DNA of 64,000 nt from Bacteroidetes bacterium B1(2017) (GTDB taxonomy: Bacteria > Bacteroidota > Bacteroidia > UKL13-3), in NCBI GenBank assembly GCA_002256395.1, contig NKJG01000003.1, positions 310,001 to 374,000 on the forward strand, written 5' to 3'. Within the stretch, counting starts at the first letter, position 1, and the number at the start of each line of letters is the position of its first letter. The notes beneath the pieces were generated by a model, which was not told where the DNA came from, made no database searches, and saw nothing but the letters and a program-made list of their open reading frames with translations. Position numbers and translations under genes: made by a program. Shown in pieces: positions 34,232-43,200 of this stretch.

Positions 34232-34280
34232 TAGTGCAATGGTGCAATCATATATATATATGAATTGCACCATTGCACTA
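34232..34280. repeat. long near-perfect hairpin
   Basis: The 17-bp arms TAGTGCAATGGTGCAAT (34232-34248) and its exact complement (34264-34280) enclose a self-complementary CATATATATATATG. The total is almost 48 paired bases with a single bulge. It may be a terminator, a recombination site or a target of a DNA-binding protein. It lies near the right end of the element. Confidence 0.6.
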
Positions 34281-34382
34281 TAGATATGATTTTGGCGCAT
34301 TGCCTTATTTCACTGGTGCAGGAGGGGTGTTTTTAATCTTTCGGATTTTTCCTTGAAAAAGTTAATTTATTTTACGACTTTC

Positions 34383-34435
34383 GGACCAAGGTTCGATGAA
34401 CATTTTGAAATAATGGTCCCTCGTCAAAATGTTCA
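34383..34435 (+). other. interleaved inverted repeats (possible pseudoknot)
   Basis: GGACCA (34383-34388) pairs with TGGTCC (34414-34419), and TGAACATTTTGA (34397-34408) pairs perfectly with TCAAAATGTTCA (34424-34435). The two pairings cross, as in an H-type pseudoknot. Position, just before the tmRNA-like fragment, may be coincidental. Confidence 0.35.
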
Positions 34436-34489
34436 TTTAACTTGTTACACCCTTGCGACAACGTTCTTACAACATTCTGTATATCATTG

Positions 34490-34531
34490 CTTTAAGCGAT
34501 TAGGTTCAAGTCCCTGCAGCTCCACGAAATC
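34490..34531 (+). pseudogene. tmRNA (ssrA) 3'-end remnant, candidate attachment site
   Basis: The sequence contains GGTTCAAGTCCC followed by TGCAGCTCCAC. This closely parallels the T-arm and acceptor end of bacterial tmRNA, where GGGTTCAA is followed by CAGCTCCA. Its T-stem pairs only at the two inner base pairs, and no matching 5' acceptor half (GGAGCTG) is found upstream, so it is not a working gene. Integrative elements often use the ssrA 3' end and leave such a copy at the far end. Confidence 0.4.
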
Positions 34532-34532
34532 A

Positions 34533-34735
34533 GTTTGGAGTGTGAGACTTGAGCAACAGCGAAAGTCTAGCACTTCAAACTGATTGAGTCCCTCAAAACT
34601 CACACTCTAACTCAAACTAAAAAGTTTCTAGTTAGTGGAAATCAGTTTGGAGTGTGAGACTTGAGCAAGAGTAATTAATGTTACCTATTAAGGAAAAGCA
34701 CTCAAAACTCACACTCAAACTCAAACTGATTTCCC
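34533..34735. repeat. two REP-like palindromic units
   Basis: Units at about 34533-34622 and 34640-34735 have a left arm CAGTTTGGAGTGTGAG and a right arm CTCACACTC with flanking AACTCAAACTGA, separated by a variable loop. The arms are imperfect inverted repeats. The same family occurs at 58997-59470 and 59932-60166. No protein gene is credible here. The rest of 34032-34739 holds only the hairpins and tmRNA-like fragment listed separately. Confidence 0.7.
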
Positions 34736-34739
34736 TCTC

Positions 34740-36518
34740 CTAATGACACAATTTCAATTCGTCTACCTCAATTGGATACCCCAATTCCTTTGATTTAAAC
34801 AGGTCAAAACAAAAGTCGTTTTGTTTTAGCAGCTTCTTTGCTTGTGCTCTAATGTAGTATGCAAAATCTAATTTAGGGTCTAATTCTATGGCTTTATTAC
34901 AATCACTAATAGCTGATAGTGAAAATGGATCAGCACTGTTTAGAGATGTTTTAACTGGAAAGTTCCAATTGGCATAATACCCATCATTTATTTTTGTGCC
35001 TATTGAATAGGTGCTAATTTTAATAGGCTTTGCCAATTTAATTTTAGCAATGGCTCTATTTACATAGGCTATAGAAAACTTTGGGTTAAGTTTTAGGCAG
35101 GTGTCAAAATCGTTTTTGGCTTCCTGGTTTTTTTCTAATGCAAGTAAAATGTTTCCTCTTACATTGTAATAATTTTCTAAGCCATATTGTTTTAGGTTCG
35201 GGGCTAATTCTATACCTTTATTTATTTCTACTAAGGCTTCTTCATACTTGCCCAATGCAAAGGTTGCTTCCGCTAAACTTAAATAATTAGAAGCAATAAA
35301 TCCACTAAGGTATTCTTCATTTGAATTGAAACTTGATTGAATTCGTTTTTGGTTTGCACGTAATTCTTCCTTTAGGTTTTCTTTATTTAAGGTTGATTCT
35401 GTATAATCTGAAATAGCAAGTGGATATTCTTTATTGACCAAATAGGCATTGCCTCTAAAAGATAATAGCATAGCGTTTTTTGGGAATTTTGTTAAGCCAA
35501 TAGTGTAAATAGAAATGGCTTTTTCAATTTCCTGTTGATTATAATAGGCAATACCTCTTTGATAATAAAAACTTGCTTTAGATGTATCGCAGTAGTTTTC
35601 ATGTAAATACAATAGTTCAACTTTTTCGGGATTTGAAGTATCTGCATGGACCATTAAACTCAAGCTTTTTTCTATGTCCATACACGAGCCATCCATGTTT
35701 TCTAAGGCATATTTTTCTAAAGCTCTTTGATAATACGGAAAGTAATTTTTGGGATTGAGTTCTATAGCAGTATTGTAATCTGCAATTGCCTTTTGATGTT
35801 CGTTTATGGCCGAGTAAATGGCTCCTCTACCTGTATAAAGCATTTCTTGCGTACTGTCTATTTTTAGGGCAAGGCTAAGGTCGTCAAATGCTTCTTTATA
35901 TTGTTGTTTTGAATAATAGTTATTCGCCCTTTCTAAATAGGCTTTATAGTTATTAGGCTCTAATTCAATGGCTGTGTTTAAATCAGAAATAGCAAAGCCA
36001 ATATTATTTTGTCGAGCTTGAAACGTGGCTCGTTCAAGGTAATAAGTGGCATTTTTAGGTTCGAGCTCAATAGCCTTTGAATAATAAAATAAGGCTCCAA
36101 ATTTGTCGCCTAGTGCCGCTTTTATTTTCGCTCTATCTTCATAAATGCTAGCGTTTAAGGGCTCTAGTTTTAATGCCTTATTGAAATAATCTAATGCTTT
36201 TTGATTGTTGTTTTTATAAGAATAAAGTATTCCCATATTTAAATAACAGTTTACACAAGCTGGGTTTAATTTTAAAGCTTCGGTATAGTATTTCTCACTT
36301 AAGTCGAGCTTGTTTTCTTGTAAATACAGTTTTGCAAGTCTTCTAATTAGTTCCTCGTTTTTTTGGTGCTTTTGAAGCTCTTTTTGAAAGTATGCAATTA
36401 ATGTGTTATTTTCTCCTTTGTGTTCAAGAGAGTCGGCAATGGCTTTGTATTTTTCCAAAGTTTGAGCTTTGGAAGTTAGACTAATTAGTAGGAAGAGGAA
36501 GCAAATGAGTTTTCGCAT
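34740..36518 (-). CDS. exported tetratricopeptide-repeat protein, 592 aa
   Basis: The N-terminal signal peptide (MRKLICFLFLLISLTSKAQ) is followed by at least twelve TPR-like helical pairs. The clearest has the pattern AIELNPKNYFPYYQRALEKY, with repeated A-x-x-x-Y/F-x-x-A and N-P spacing. Such proteins are periplasmic or outer-membrane scaffolds. No enzymatic domain is seen. It is the first chromosomal gene to the right of the proposed element boundary and stands alone. Its partner is unknown. Confidence 0.8.
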   Translation of the reverse strand: MRKLICFLFLLISLTSKAQTLEKYKAIADSLEHKGENNTLIAYFQKELQKHQKNEELIRRLAKLYLQENKLDLSEKYYTEALKLNPACVNCYLNMGILYSYKNNNQKALDYFNKALKLEPLNASIYEDRAKIKAALGDKFGALFYYSKAIELEPKNATYYLERATFQARQNNIGFAISDLNTAIELEPNNYKAYLERANNYYSKQQYKEAFDDLSLALKIDSTQEMLYTGRGAIYSAINEHQKAIADYNTAIELNPKNYFPYYQRALEKYALENMDGSCMDIEKSLSLMVHADTSNPEKVELLYLHENYCDTSKASFYYQRGIAYYNQQEIEKAISIYTIGLTKFPKNAMLLSFRGNAYLVNKEYPLAISDYTESTLNKENLKEELRANQKRIQSSFNSNEEYLSGFIASNYLSLAEATFALGKYEEALVEINKGIELAPNLKQYGLENYYNVRGNILLALEKNQEAKNDFDTCLKLNPKFSIAYVNRAIAKIKLAKPIKISTYSIGTKINDGYYANWNFPVKTSLNSADPFSLSAISDCNKAIELDPKLDFAYYIRAQAKKLLKQNDFCFDLFKSKELGYPIEVDELKLCH

Positions 36519-36562
36519 TTAAATTAACTAACATGGGGTTTATATAGAAAGGAGCCATGCAA

Positions 36563-37156
36563 ATGTATAAAAGTAACATGAAAGAATTTGGTCTAATACT
36601 CTTATTGCTTGGTTTTATTTTTACTCAGTCTTGCATTAATCCTGAACCAAATTGCGATCCAATTTATATTAATATGGATACAATGGATTTAGTCAATGTG
36701 CCGTATACCCCAAACTCCCAACTAGTGTTTTATGATGGTTATTTAAAGGAAACGATAAGCTTTGCCTGTTGCGCTCAAGACACAGGTAGAACCCTGGATG
36801 ATATGATTCGGGATGACTGCCATGTAAGGTGTTTTATGGAAAGTAGAACATGGAAATTTGTTTCTCCAAAATATACCGATACACTTATTGTTCGACAGGA
36901 ATTGAAACGTGGTAATTGGCGCTTTTATGTACTATTTGGGAACCAAGAATTTGCTTTTTATTTTGAAAGGCATTTTTATTCGGGCAATGAAACCCTACAT
37001 TTAAATGGCACAGACTATACCTATGTATATCGCTTTCAACACGAGTTTGATGCAAGTAAATTAAGCAAAAAGTATTGCTATGCGAATAAAGAATTTGGGG
37101 TTCTAAAAATAGAACGTGATAGTGGAAATTTAGAGTTGCTAAAACTTGTTAAATAA
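36563..37156 (+). CDS. putative lipoprotein/exported protein, 197 aa
   Basis: AAAGGAG at 36548-36554 is only 2 nt before the ATG at 36557 but 8 nt before that at 36563, so the latter start is preferred. The N-terminus (LILLLLGFIFTQSC) is a signal sequence ending in a cysteine at a weak lipobox. The mature part is beta-rich with several cysteines (FACCAQD, DDCHVRC) that may form disulphides. No family is recognised. It diverges from the TPR gene and converges on the response regulator. Confidence 0.6.
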   Translation: MYKSNMKEFGLILLLLGFIFTQSCINPEPNCDPIYINMDTMDLVNVPYTPNSQLVFYDGYLKETISFACCAQDTGRTLDDMIRDDCHVRCFMESRTWKFVSPKYTDTLIVRQELKRGNWRFYVLFGNQEFAFYFERHFYSGNETLHLNGTDYTYVYRFQHEFDASKLSKKYCYANKEFGVLKIERDSGNLELLKLVK

Positions 37157-37214
37157 GTTTAAGTACTCAGTAATGGATGTTTTTTAGGTATATTTAAAAA
37201 TCTTAGGCCATGTT

Positions 37215-37838
37215 CTAATTCAGATTTTTCATTGCCCAAATTAGTAATCCGTTTTTGCCTTTGGGTATATTTAATTTCTGACAAATATTGCGCTTGTGCG
37301 ATTCAACGGTTTTATCGGTAATAAATAAAAAGGTTCCTATTTCCGAATTGCTTTTTTGTTCTGCTACCAATTCAATCACTTTTCTTTCGGTTTGAGTTAG
37401 TAGGTTTAGAAGTTCTGAGTGGTCTGATTGTTTATCAATTATAAAGTTATCTGATAGGAGAGGACTCACATAAAATTCGCCTTTCATAACAGCTTGTATA
37501 GCATCTGTAAGTTCGTTATGGGCATTGTCTTTTAATACATAGCCATCGCACTTATTTTCTTTAGCCTTGTAGTAAACCGATAGTTCTCTATGCATAGTTA
37601 AGAGAATGATTTTAGTTTGTAGTTTTCTTGCCTTAACCAGTGCTAAAATTTCCAAACCACTCATACCTGGCATGCTTATATCAATAATAGCTAAGTCGGG
37701 CAAAAGGGTAAGTATTCCGTTTGAGCAGCTTACGCCATTATGAAACGAACCTATAACCCTATGATTTAATTCTTTCAAATAAGATTCCGTTCCCATAAGG
37801 GTAATTGGATGGTCGTCGGCTACAACAATTTTATACAT
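37215..37838 (-). CDS. NarL/LuxR-family response regulator
   Basis: The receiver domain has acidic Asp8/Asp9 (VADDH), phosphoacceptor Asp53 (IIDISMPGMSG) and a conserved Thr/Lys pair (LLTMH, VLKDN). A LuxR-type HTH lies near 145-195 (LTQTERKVIELVAEQKSNSEIGT, then DKTVESHKRNICQKLNI). The start codon overlaps the kinase stop (TAATG), so they are translated together. It is the obvious candidate to bind the AGGGTTAACCCT palindromes upstream of the kinase and of both giant surface-protein genes, since NarL-type regulators bind inverted repeats as dimers. Confidence 0.93.
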   Translation of the reverse strand: MYKIVVADDHPITLMGTESYLKELNHRVIGSFHNGVSCSNGILTLLPDLAIIDISMPGMSGLEILALVKARKLQTKIILLTMHRELSVYYKAKENKCDGYVLKDNAHNELTDAIQAVMKGEFYVSPLLSDNFIIDKQSDHSELLNLLTQTERKVIELVAEQKSNSEIGTFLFITDKTVESHKRNICQKLNIPKGKNGLLIWAMKNLN

Positions 37839-39844
37839 TATGTTAGGGGGATTTCTAAGGAAATAGTAGTTCCTTTTGAGTTTGATTCTGTTGAAGCTTT
37901 TGCGTTCAATGCTTTGCTTCTTTGGTTTATGGCAAGCAAGCCAAAGGCCTTTCCCGATTTTAAAACTTCCATTACATCAAATCCTTTTCCATTGTCTTTT
38001 ATTTCAACAGTCAGAAAGTTATTTGTTTGGCTAATAGAAATCTTTGCCGATTTAGCTTGGGCATATTTTCGGGTATTGTTTAAGGCTTCTTGGATAATAC
38101 GATAAACGTGCAATTCTGATTTAGTATCAAGGGTTCCAGCTATATAGTTTATGTCGTAACTCACATATAAGTTGTCGGTTGTATATATGCTTTCTGCTAA
38201 TTGCTCTACGCTAATTTTAAGTCCAATTTCTTCAAACATTACAGGGAATAAATTGCGGCTAATTTCTCTTACCTCGGCCAAAATGTGGTCTATTTTATCT
38301 TCTGTAAATTGTAGTTTATTGGAGAGGGCATTTTTGATACTTAATAATTCATGACCCACGCTATCGTGTAAATCTTTTGCTATTCGCATTCTTTCATCTT
38401 CTGTATTATCCATTAGTTTTTGGGTAAAGAGTGTTTCGTTTTTTCGTTTTTCACTAATCTGTTTTTGTTTTTGCCAAATAAAATAAACCAAAAAGCTTAG
38501 TGCTACAATAATTAGGCTGGCTAATAACAATCCAATATTGCGTTGTTTAAGTTGTAGCTTTTCGTCTTGTATCAAAATTTCTTGGTCTTTTTTAGCCGTT
38601 TGGTATTGAACCTCTTTATCATAAATTTGGCCTCTATTATTCTTGCTAAATATTTCTTCGTCTAAGGCGTGAATTTTCTTTTGATAGTCGATGGCCTTTT
38701 TATACTCTCCTTTTTTATAGTAATGGTTAAATAGGTTCAAATAGCAAGATTCAGTCATTGGATAATCCTTATTTGCGATGGCATAACTTACTATTTTTAG
38801 TACCTCATTTTCGTTAGCTATGGTTCCGCTTTTCTGTATTTCATACCTAATTTTTTGCATGTAATGATTCTTTATTGAAACCGAATCCTCCAGCTGAGTG
38901 GCAAGGTCTCCAAATTTTTTTAGGTGATAGGGAATGCTATCGTATTGCCTAGTAATAAAAAATTTATTTACCTGCATTTCCTCGCTTAAGGATTGTAAAA
39001 ACACCAAATTATTTGAATAGCTATTTAGCAAGTTGTTAAGCTTATCTGTATAGACTATATATTTAGCGCTATCGTGCTTTGATTCTAAATAAAAATTGCC
39101 AATTTTTTCGTAATAGATGGCTATGGTATAGGTGTCGTTTTTGAGTAATGATATTTCAAGGCCTTTCTTCATATAGTTCTCAGCGGTTTCATATGCGTAT
39201 AATTCTTTATATAAACCCGCTAAGTTAATATAGGCTACCCCTATGTTTAAGGTGTCCTTTTTCTCAATAAAATAATCTAGAAAGGCAATTGTATGTGGTA
39301 AGGCTTTTTCATGTTGCGAAAACGAACTATATAATTCGGATAGATTTCTATGACATTTGGCAATAAATCTTGGAGGCATTTCCTTCTTTGTAAGGCCTCG
39401 TACCGACCAACTTTCTGAAGAATCGTTAATGCCTATTGTAGCATATTGACTAGATATATAATAATAAAGTTTTAACAGCTCTCCCTGTTGATTATTTATG
39501 GATTCATATTTATTTACATGGTCAATAGATGTTTTAAGGTAGGTAGAATCATTGATATAATTTTGATCAACCATTTCACTAAAAACCAACAGATAATAAA
39601 GAGCAGAATCTTCCTGCCCCGTCTCTAAAAAGTTATTGTATACGCTGTAAAATTTATCCTGATAATTACTATCAAAATAATTATTCGCATTGTTAAACCA
39701 TTTAAACTGATCTTGAAGAGTTTTAGCTCCATACCAAGGCCTTAAATCTGGGTTTTGCTGATTATTTTCTTCGCATGAAAGTATCATGCTGATTAAAAAT
39801 AGACAAAAAAACAGGCGATAAAATAAACGTATGGAGTACCTCAT
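37838..39844 (-). CDS. TPR-containing sensor histidine kinase
   Basis: The 668-residue protein has an N-terminal signal/lipobox-like segment (LFCLF-type hydrophobic run ending LISMILSC), a periplasmic TPR-like region (about 60-430), one membrane helix (about 436-457), a HisKA_3 dimerisation domain with His493 (KDLHDSVGHE) and an HATPase_c domain with QEALNN (585-590), DNGKGFD and GLLAINQR. This TPR-TM-HisKA_3 layout is common in Bacteroidota. It would sense an envelope signal and phosphorylate Asp53 of the partner. The gene diverges from the giant protein operon it is proposed to control. Confidence 0.93.
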   Translation of the reverse strand: MRYSIRLFYRLFFCLFLISMILSCEENNQQNPDLRPWYGAKTLQDQFKWFNNANNYFDSNYQDKFYSVYNNFLETGQEDSALYYLLVFSEMVDQNYINDSTYLKTSIDHVNKYESINNQQGELLKLYYYISSQYATIGINDSSESWSVRGLTKKEMPPRFIAKCHRNLSELYSSFSQHEKALPHTIAFLDYFIEKKDTLNIGVAYINLAGLYKELYAYETAENYMKKGLEISLLKNDTYTIAIYYEKIGNFYLESKHDSAKYIVYTDKLNNLLNSYSNNLVFLQSLSEEMQVNKFFITRQYDSIPYHLKKFGDLATQLEDSVSIKNHYMQKIRYEIQKSGTIANENEVLKIVSYAIANKDYPMTESCYLNLFNHYYKKGEYKKAIDYQKKIHALDEEIFSKNNRGQIYDKEVQYQTAKKDQEILIQDEKLQLKQRNIGLLLASLIIVALSFLVYFIWQKQKQISEKRKNETLFTQKLMDNTEDERMRIAKDLHDSVGHELLSIKNALSNKLQFTEDKIDHILAEVREISRNLFPVMFEEIGLKISVEQLAESIYTTDNLYVSYDINYIAGTLDTKSELHVYRIIQEALNNTRKYAQAKSAKISISQTNNFLTVEIKDNGKGFDVMEVLKSGKAFGLLAINQRSKALNAKASTESNSKGTTISLEIPLT

Positions 39845-39900
39845 TTTTAATAATTAAATTTATTGAACAGATCTTTCTGCCAATATATCTTTTTTTACTT

Positions 39901-39945
39901 CAAAAGTAATTTTAGATAATTTACCATAAAATAAGGGTTAACCCT
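39901..39945 (-). promoter_or_regulatory. kinase/regulator promoter with palindromic operator
   Basis: Read on the - strand, TACTTTTG (39901-39908) matches TAnnTTTG. A perfect 12-bp palindrome AGGGTTAACCCT occupies 39934-39945, centred 35 bp upstream of the -7 box centre. No TTG -33 element is seen, so an activator at this position is plausible. Confidence 0.6.
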
Positions 39946-40021
39946 GATTTATCTATTTGCAAACTTTGATGAGGTGCAATTCTTTGTTCTTTCAATGCTT
40001 TAATGCTTACCTAATGTTAAT

Positions 40022-40174
40022 TAGATTTTTCTAGCACTTATAAACACCAAATTAGATAATTATATCCCTAATGGGCAGAATTAAGATTGGCGAAACCTAT
40101 AAAGGTTTAGTTTAGAATTTTTTAAGTTTTGGTAATTCAAATATTTAAAACGGAATTAGTTATCCCTTTTAAGT
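40022..40174 (+). promoter_or_regulatory. upstream region shared with the second giant operon
   Basis: From TAGATTTTTCTAGCA (40022) through ATATCCCTA and TGGGCAGAAT to the palindrome at 40175, this stretch aligns with 50688-50839 (153 and 152 nt). It marks duplication of the whole control region. In 39845-40251 nothing else beyond the two promoters is seen. Confidence 0.6.
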
Positions 40175-40226
40175 AAAAATCAGGGTTAACCCTGATTTTT
40201 TGGCATACCTACTTACATTAATCTTG
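40175..40226 (+). promoter_or_regulatory. giant protein 1 promoter: 26-bp palindrome and -7-like box
   Basis: A perfect 26-bp inverted repeat at 40175-40200 is built on AAATCAGGGTT/AACCCTGATTT. TAATCTTG (40219-40226, one mismatch to TAnnTTTG) is centred exactly 35 bp downstream of its centre. It is too far upstream of, and in the wrong place for, a terminator. Confidence 0.65.
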
Positions 40227-40251
40227 AATAAAATAAACTATCTATAATTCT

Positions 40252-43200
40252 ATGAATAAAAATCTACCAAAAATTGGCAAATGCTTGTTGCTAATTTTCC
40301 TACTCACAAATCCTGTTTTTAATTGGTCGTTGAAGGCTCAAACCGTCGCCATTGAGAATAATCCTGGAAACTCTGGTAATATCGTAGTAGGAACCATGCC
40401 TTACAATGTTACAGAATCTATTTATCTTGAAGGTGAGATAGGTGCAAGTAATTTTATTTTAGCTGCGAATCCAATTAGAAGCATTGCTTATGGCATAAAG
40501 AATGGCAATATAAATATAGCAAGTAACTTCAAAATTTACATGAAAAATGTCCCCTCAAGCGATACTACTTTTGTTGGTGTTAGTTCTGTGTATTCAACAA
40601 CTGGGTTTACCTTGGTATATTCTGGTGGGTATTATGCACCGGATACTGGATATGCAACAATTAATTTAACAACTCCATTTGTTAGAACTTCAGGGTCTAA
40701 TCTGAGAATAATAACTGAAAGATTTGATAATGTAACGAATAGCCCAGCACCCTTGATGTATGCTTCTATGGGTTACAATGTTGCTTCAACACCAGTTTGC
40801 TCAAGAAGGTATAATGGCACTATATTACCTGTGTCTGGAACAACTAGCTTAAATGGTTCCCAATTTAGACCAAGAATTAAATTAAGTAATGATTTATATG
40901 TTTCTCCTACTAACAATGAATATTGGAGAGAACCATTTACAACTGGGGCTGGACTTTGTAACTTACCTACTACTGCACCCGCTACTAGTATTTCCTACTA
41001 TTTTAAAGGCGCCAATAGTGGTATTTGGTGGGGTAAAAACGTTTATAATACTACCGGAACAGGTTGTCCTGCAGGAAATTCGCATGTTCGTTTTAAAAAT
41101 ATAAGCGGAGTTACAGATTCAAGCGAATTAGTTACACCTATTGTAAATAATGGGATAAAAGAGTTTCGTTTTTACCGTGCTAGAGCTAGCCGCAATTATT
41201 CGATTTGGGTAACCAATGATACATCTGCACTAACAACAAATTGGACTTTTGTTGCCTATTTAAAAGCCTCCGCAACAACCGCAATTTGCACAGATACATC
41301 CGTTTTGATTAATTCGGCCACTGCTAAAAGATTGAAAATAAAAGGATCACCTGGAACCGATACAGATATAGATAGTGTAGCTCTAACAAATTATTCAGTA
41401 CCCAATAATGGCCCCGTGTTGGTGACTAATACTGCACAAACAATTACATCAAGTTCAGCCGTTTTAGGTGGAACGATAAGTAATGCTGGAGCAAGTGCTA
41501 TAATTGAACGAGGCATTCTTTACGCCACAACAGTTAAACCAACTTTCTCCAATACTAAAATAAGTATGGGTTCAGGAATAGGAGCTTTTTCTCAAACGAT
41601 AAGTGGTTTAGCTCCTTCGGCAACTTACCGTTTCAGGGCTTTTGCCATCAATAGTACAGATACCGCTTATGGAGAAGATAGTATATTCACCACATTACCC
41701 GCAAGTGCAATTCCTGTTATTAGCTCCATTAGTCCTGTTTCTGCTAAGCCTGGTGATACCGTAACCATAACTGGCAATTATTTCAATGCTACTCCTATAA
41801 ACAATATCATCTTCTTTAGTGCCACAAGAGCTACTATACTTACTGCTACTGTTACTCAATTAAAAGTAGTTGTGCCAGTTGGTGCAACATTTGGACCCAT
41901 CATTGAATTAAACACAGCAACCAATTTAGCTTGCTATAGTTTGCAAAATTTTAATCCAATTTATAGTCCAGCTAAAACCAATATAACTACCAGCGATTTT
42001 TTGCCGAAGGTTGATTTTACCACGGGTATTGCTCCCGTTTCGGTAGCAATTGGTGATTTAGATAGAGATGGTAAACCTGATTTGGCAATAGCCAACCAGA
42101 ATTCCAATACCGTTTCTATTTTACGTAATACTGCTACAAGCGGCAGCATTGTTACTGGAAGTTTTGCTCCAAAAGTTGATTTTAGTACAAGCAATTTATC
42201 TACTCCTGGTACCATAACTATAGCTGATATAGATGGTGATGGTAAATCTGATTTAGTAGTAGCAAGTCAAACGTTTAATAAATTTATTGTTTTACGCAAT
42301 ACTTCAACCAATGGTGCCATTGACTCAAGCAGCTTTGCCCCTAAAGTTGATTTTTTCACTGCTGGAAGTATGTCGCCTGCCGCTTCCATCGCCGACATGG
42401 ATGGAGATGGTAAATTGGATGTTGTGACTGTTAATGCTTCAGGTAACTCTATTTCTCTTATGCGGAATACAAGTACTGTAGGAACGATTAATGTGAGTAG
42501 TTTTGCTCCAAAAGTTGATTTTGCTACGGGCACAAGTCCAACAGCGATTGATATTGCCGATTACGATGGGGATGGGAAACCTGATGTAGCCATCATTAAT
42601 AAATCATTAGGTATACTATCCGTATTTCGCAATTTGGCAACACCTGGAAGTTTTAACTCAGGCAGTTTAGCTAGTAAAGTTGATTTTACTACAGCATCAA
42701 ATCCTATCGTAGTTGCATCTGGTGATTTTGATGGAGATGGTAAAATTGATTTAGTTGTGGTCAATCAAGGTTCAGCTTCTTTTTCTATTTTTAAGAATAC
42801 TGCTAGCTCTGGTACAATTGGTTTAGGAAGTTTTGCAAGCAAGGTAGATTTTACCACTGGTACTACTCCATACTCGGCATCTATTGGAGATTTTGATGGG
42901 GACTCTAAACCCGATTTAGCGATTGTAAATCAAGGTAATACTAATATATCTGTATTTCGTAATACAGCAAGTACTGGAACAATAACCAGTAGTAGTTTTG
43001 CGGCTAAAGTTGATTTTGCCACAACTTCACAACCACGTACTTCTGCTGTTGGTGATTTAGATGGAGATGGAAGAGCAGATATGTTGGCAACTAATTTAAC
43101 CAATGGTACTTTATCTATATTTCGTAATGCTTCACCAATTAGTACTGTACCTATCTTAACTACTTCAAGTGTAACTTCCATTGCTATAAGCAGTGCAACT

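Larger units (their letters stand above)
1..34531. mobile_element. putative integrated element (phage/ICE-like) with defence cargo; left end outside window
   Basis: The stretch contains phage-like late genes (46-5434), DNA-processing genes (5450-12901), a primase/ATPase, an excisionase-like HTH and an RteC-like regulator (26473-29770), with several defence modules between them. The proposed right boundary is a fragment resembling the tmRNA 3' end near 34490-34531. To its right the genes are ordinary chromosomal Bacteroidota genes. The fragment points rightward, so the intact ssrA gene and probably the integrase would lie left of position 1. It is inference that this is one element rather than two or three stacked ones. 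No integrase, relaxase, terminase or conjugation gene is visible here. Confidence 0.45.

Noticed and set aside
34440..34531. Complete tRNA or tmRNA gene
   Set aside because: Only the T-loop/acceptor end is seen. The T-stem pairs poorly and no 5' acceptor half complementary to CAGCTCC is present.
34353..34583. 76-codon ORF on the + strand
   Set aside because: It crosses the inverted repeats, the tmRNA-like fragment and a REP-like unit, and the protein has no sensible composition.
40175..40200. Terminator
   Set aside because: No + strand gene ends upstream, and the palindrome recurs at a fixed distance from three promoter boxes.
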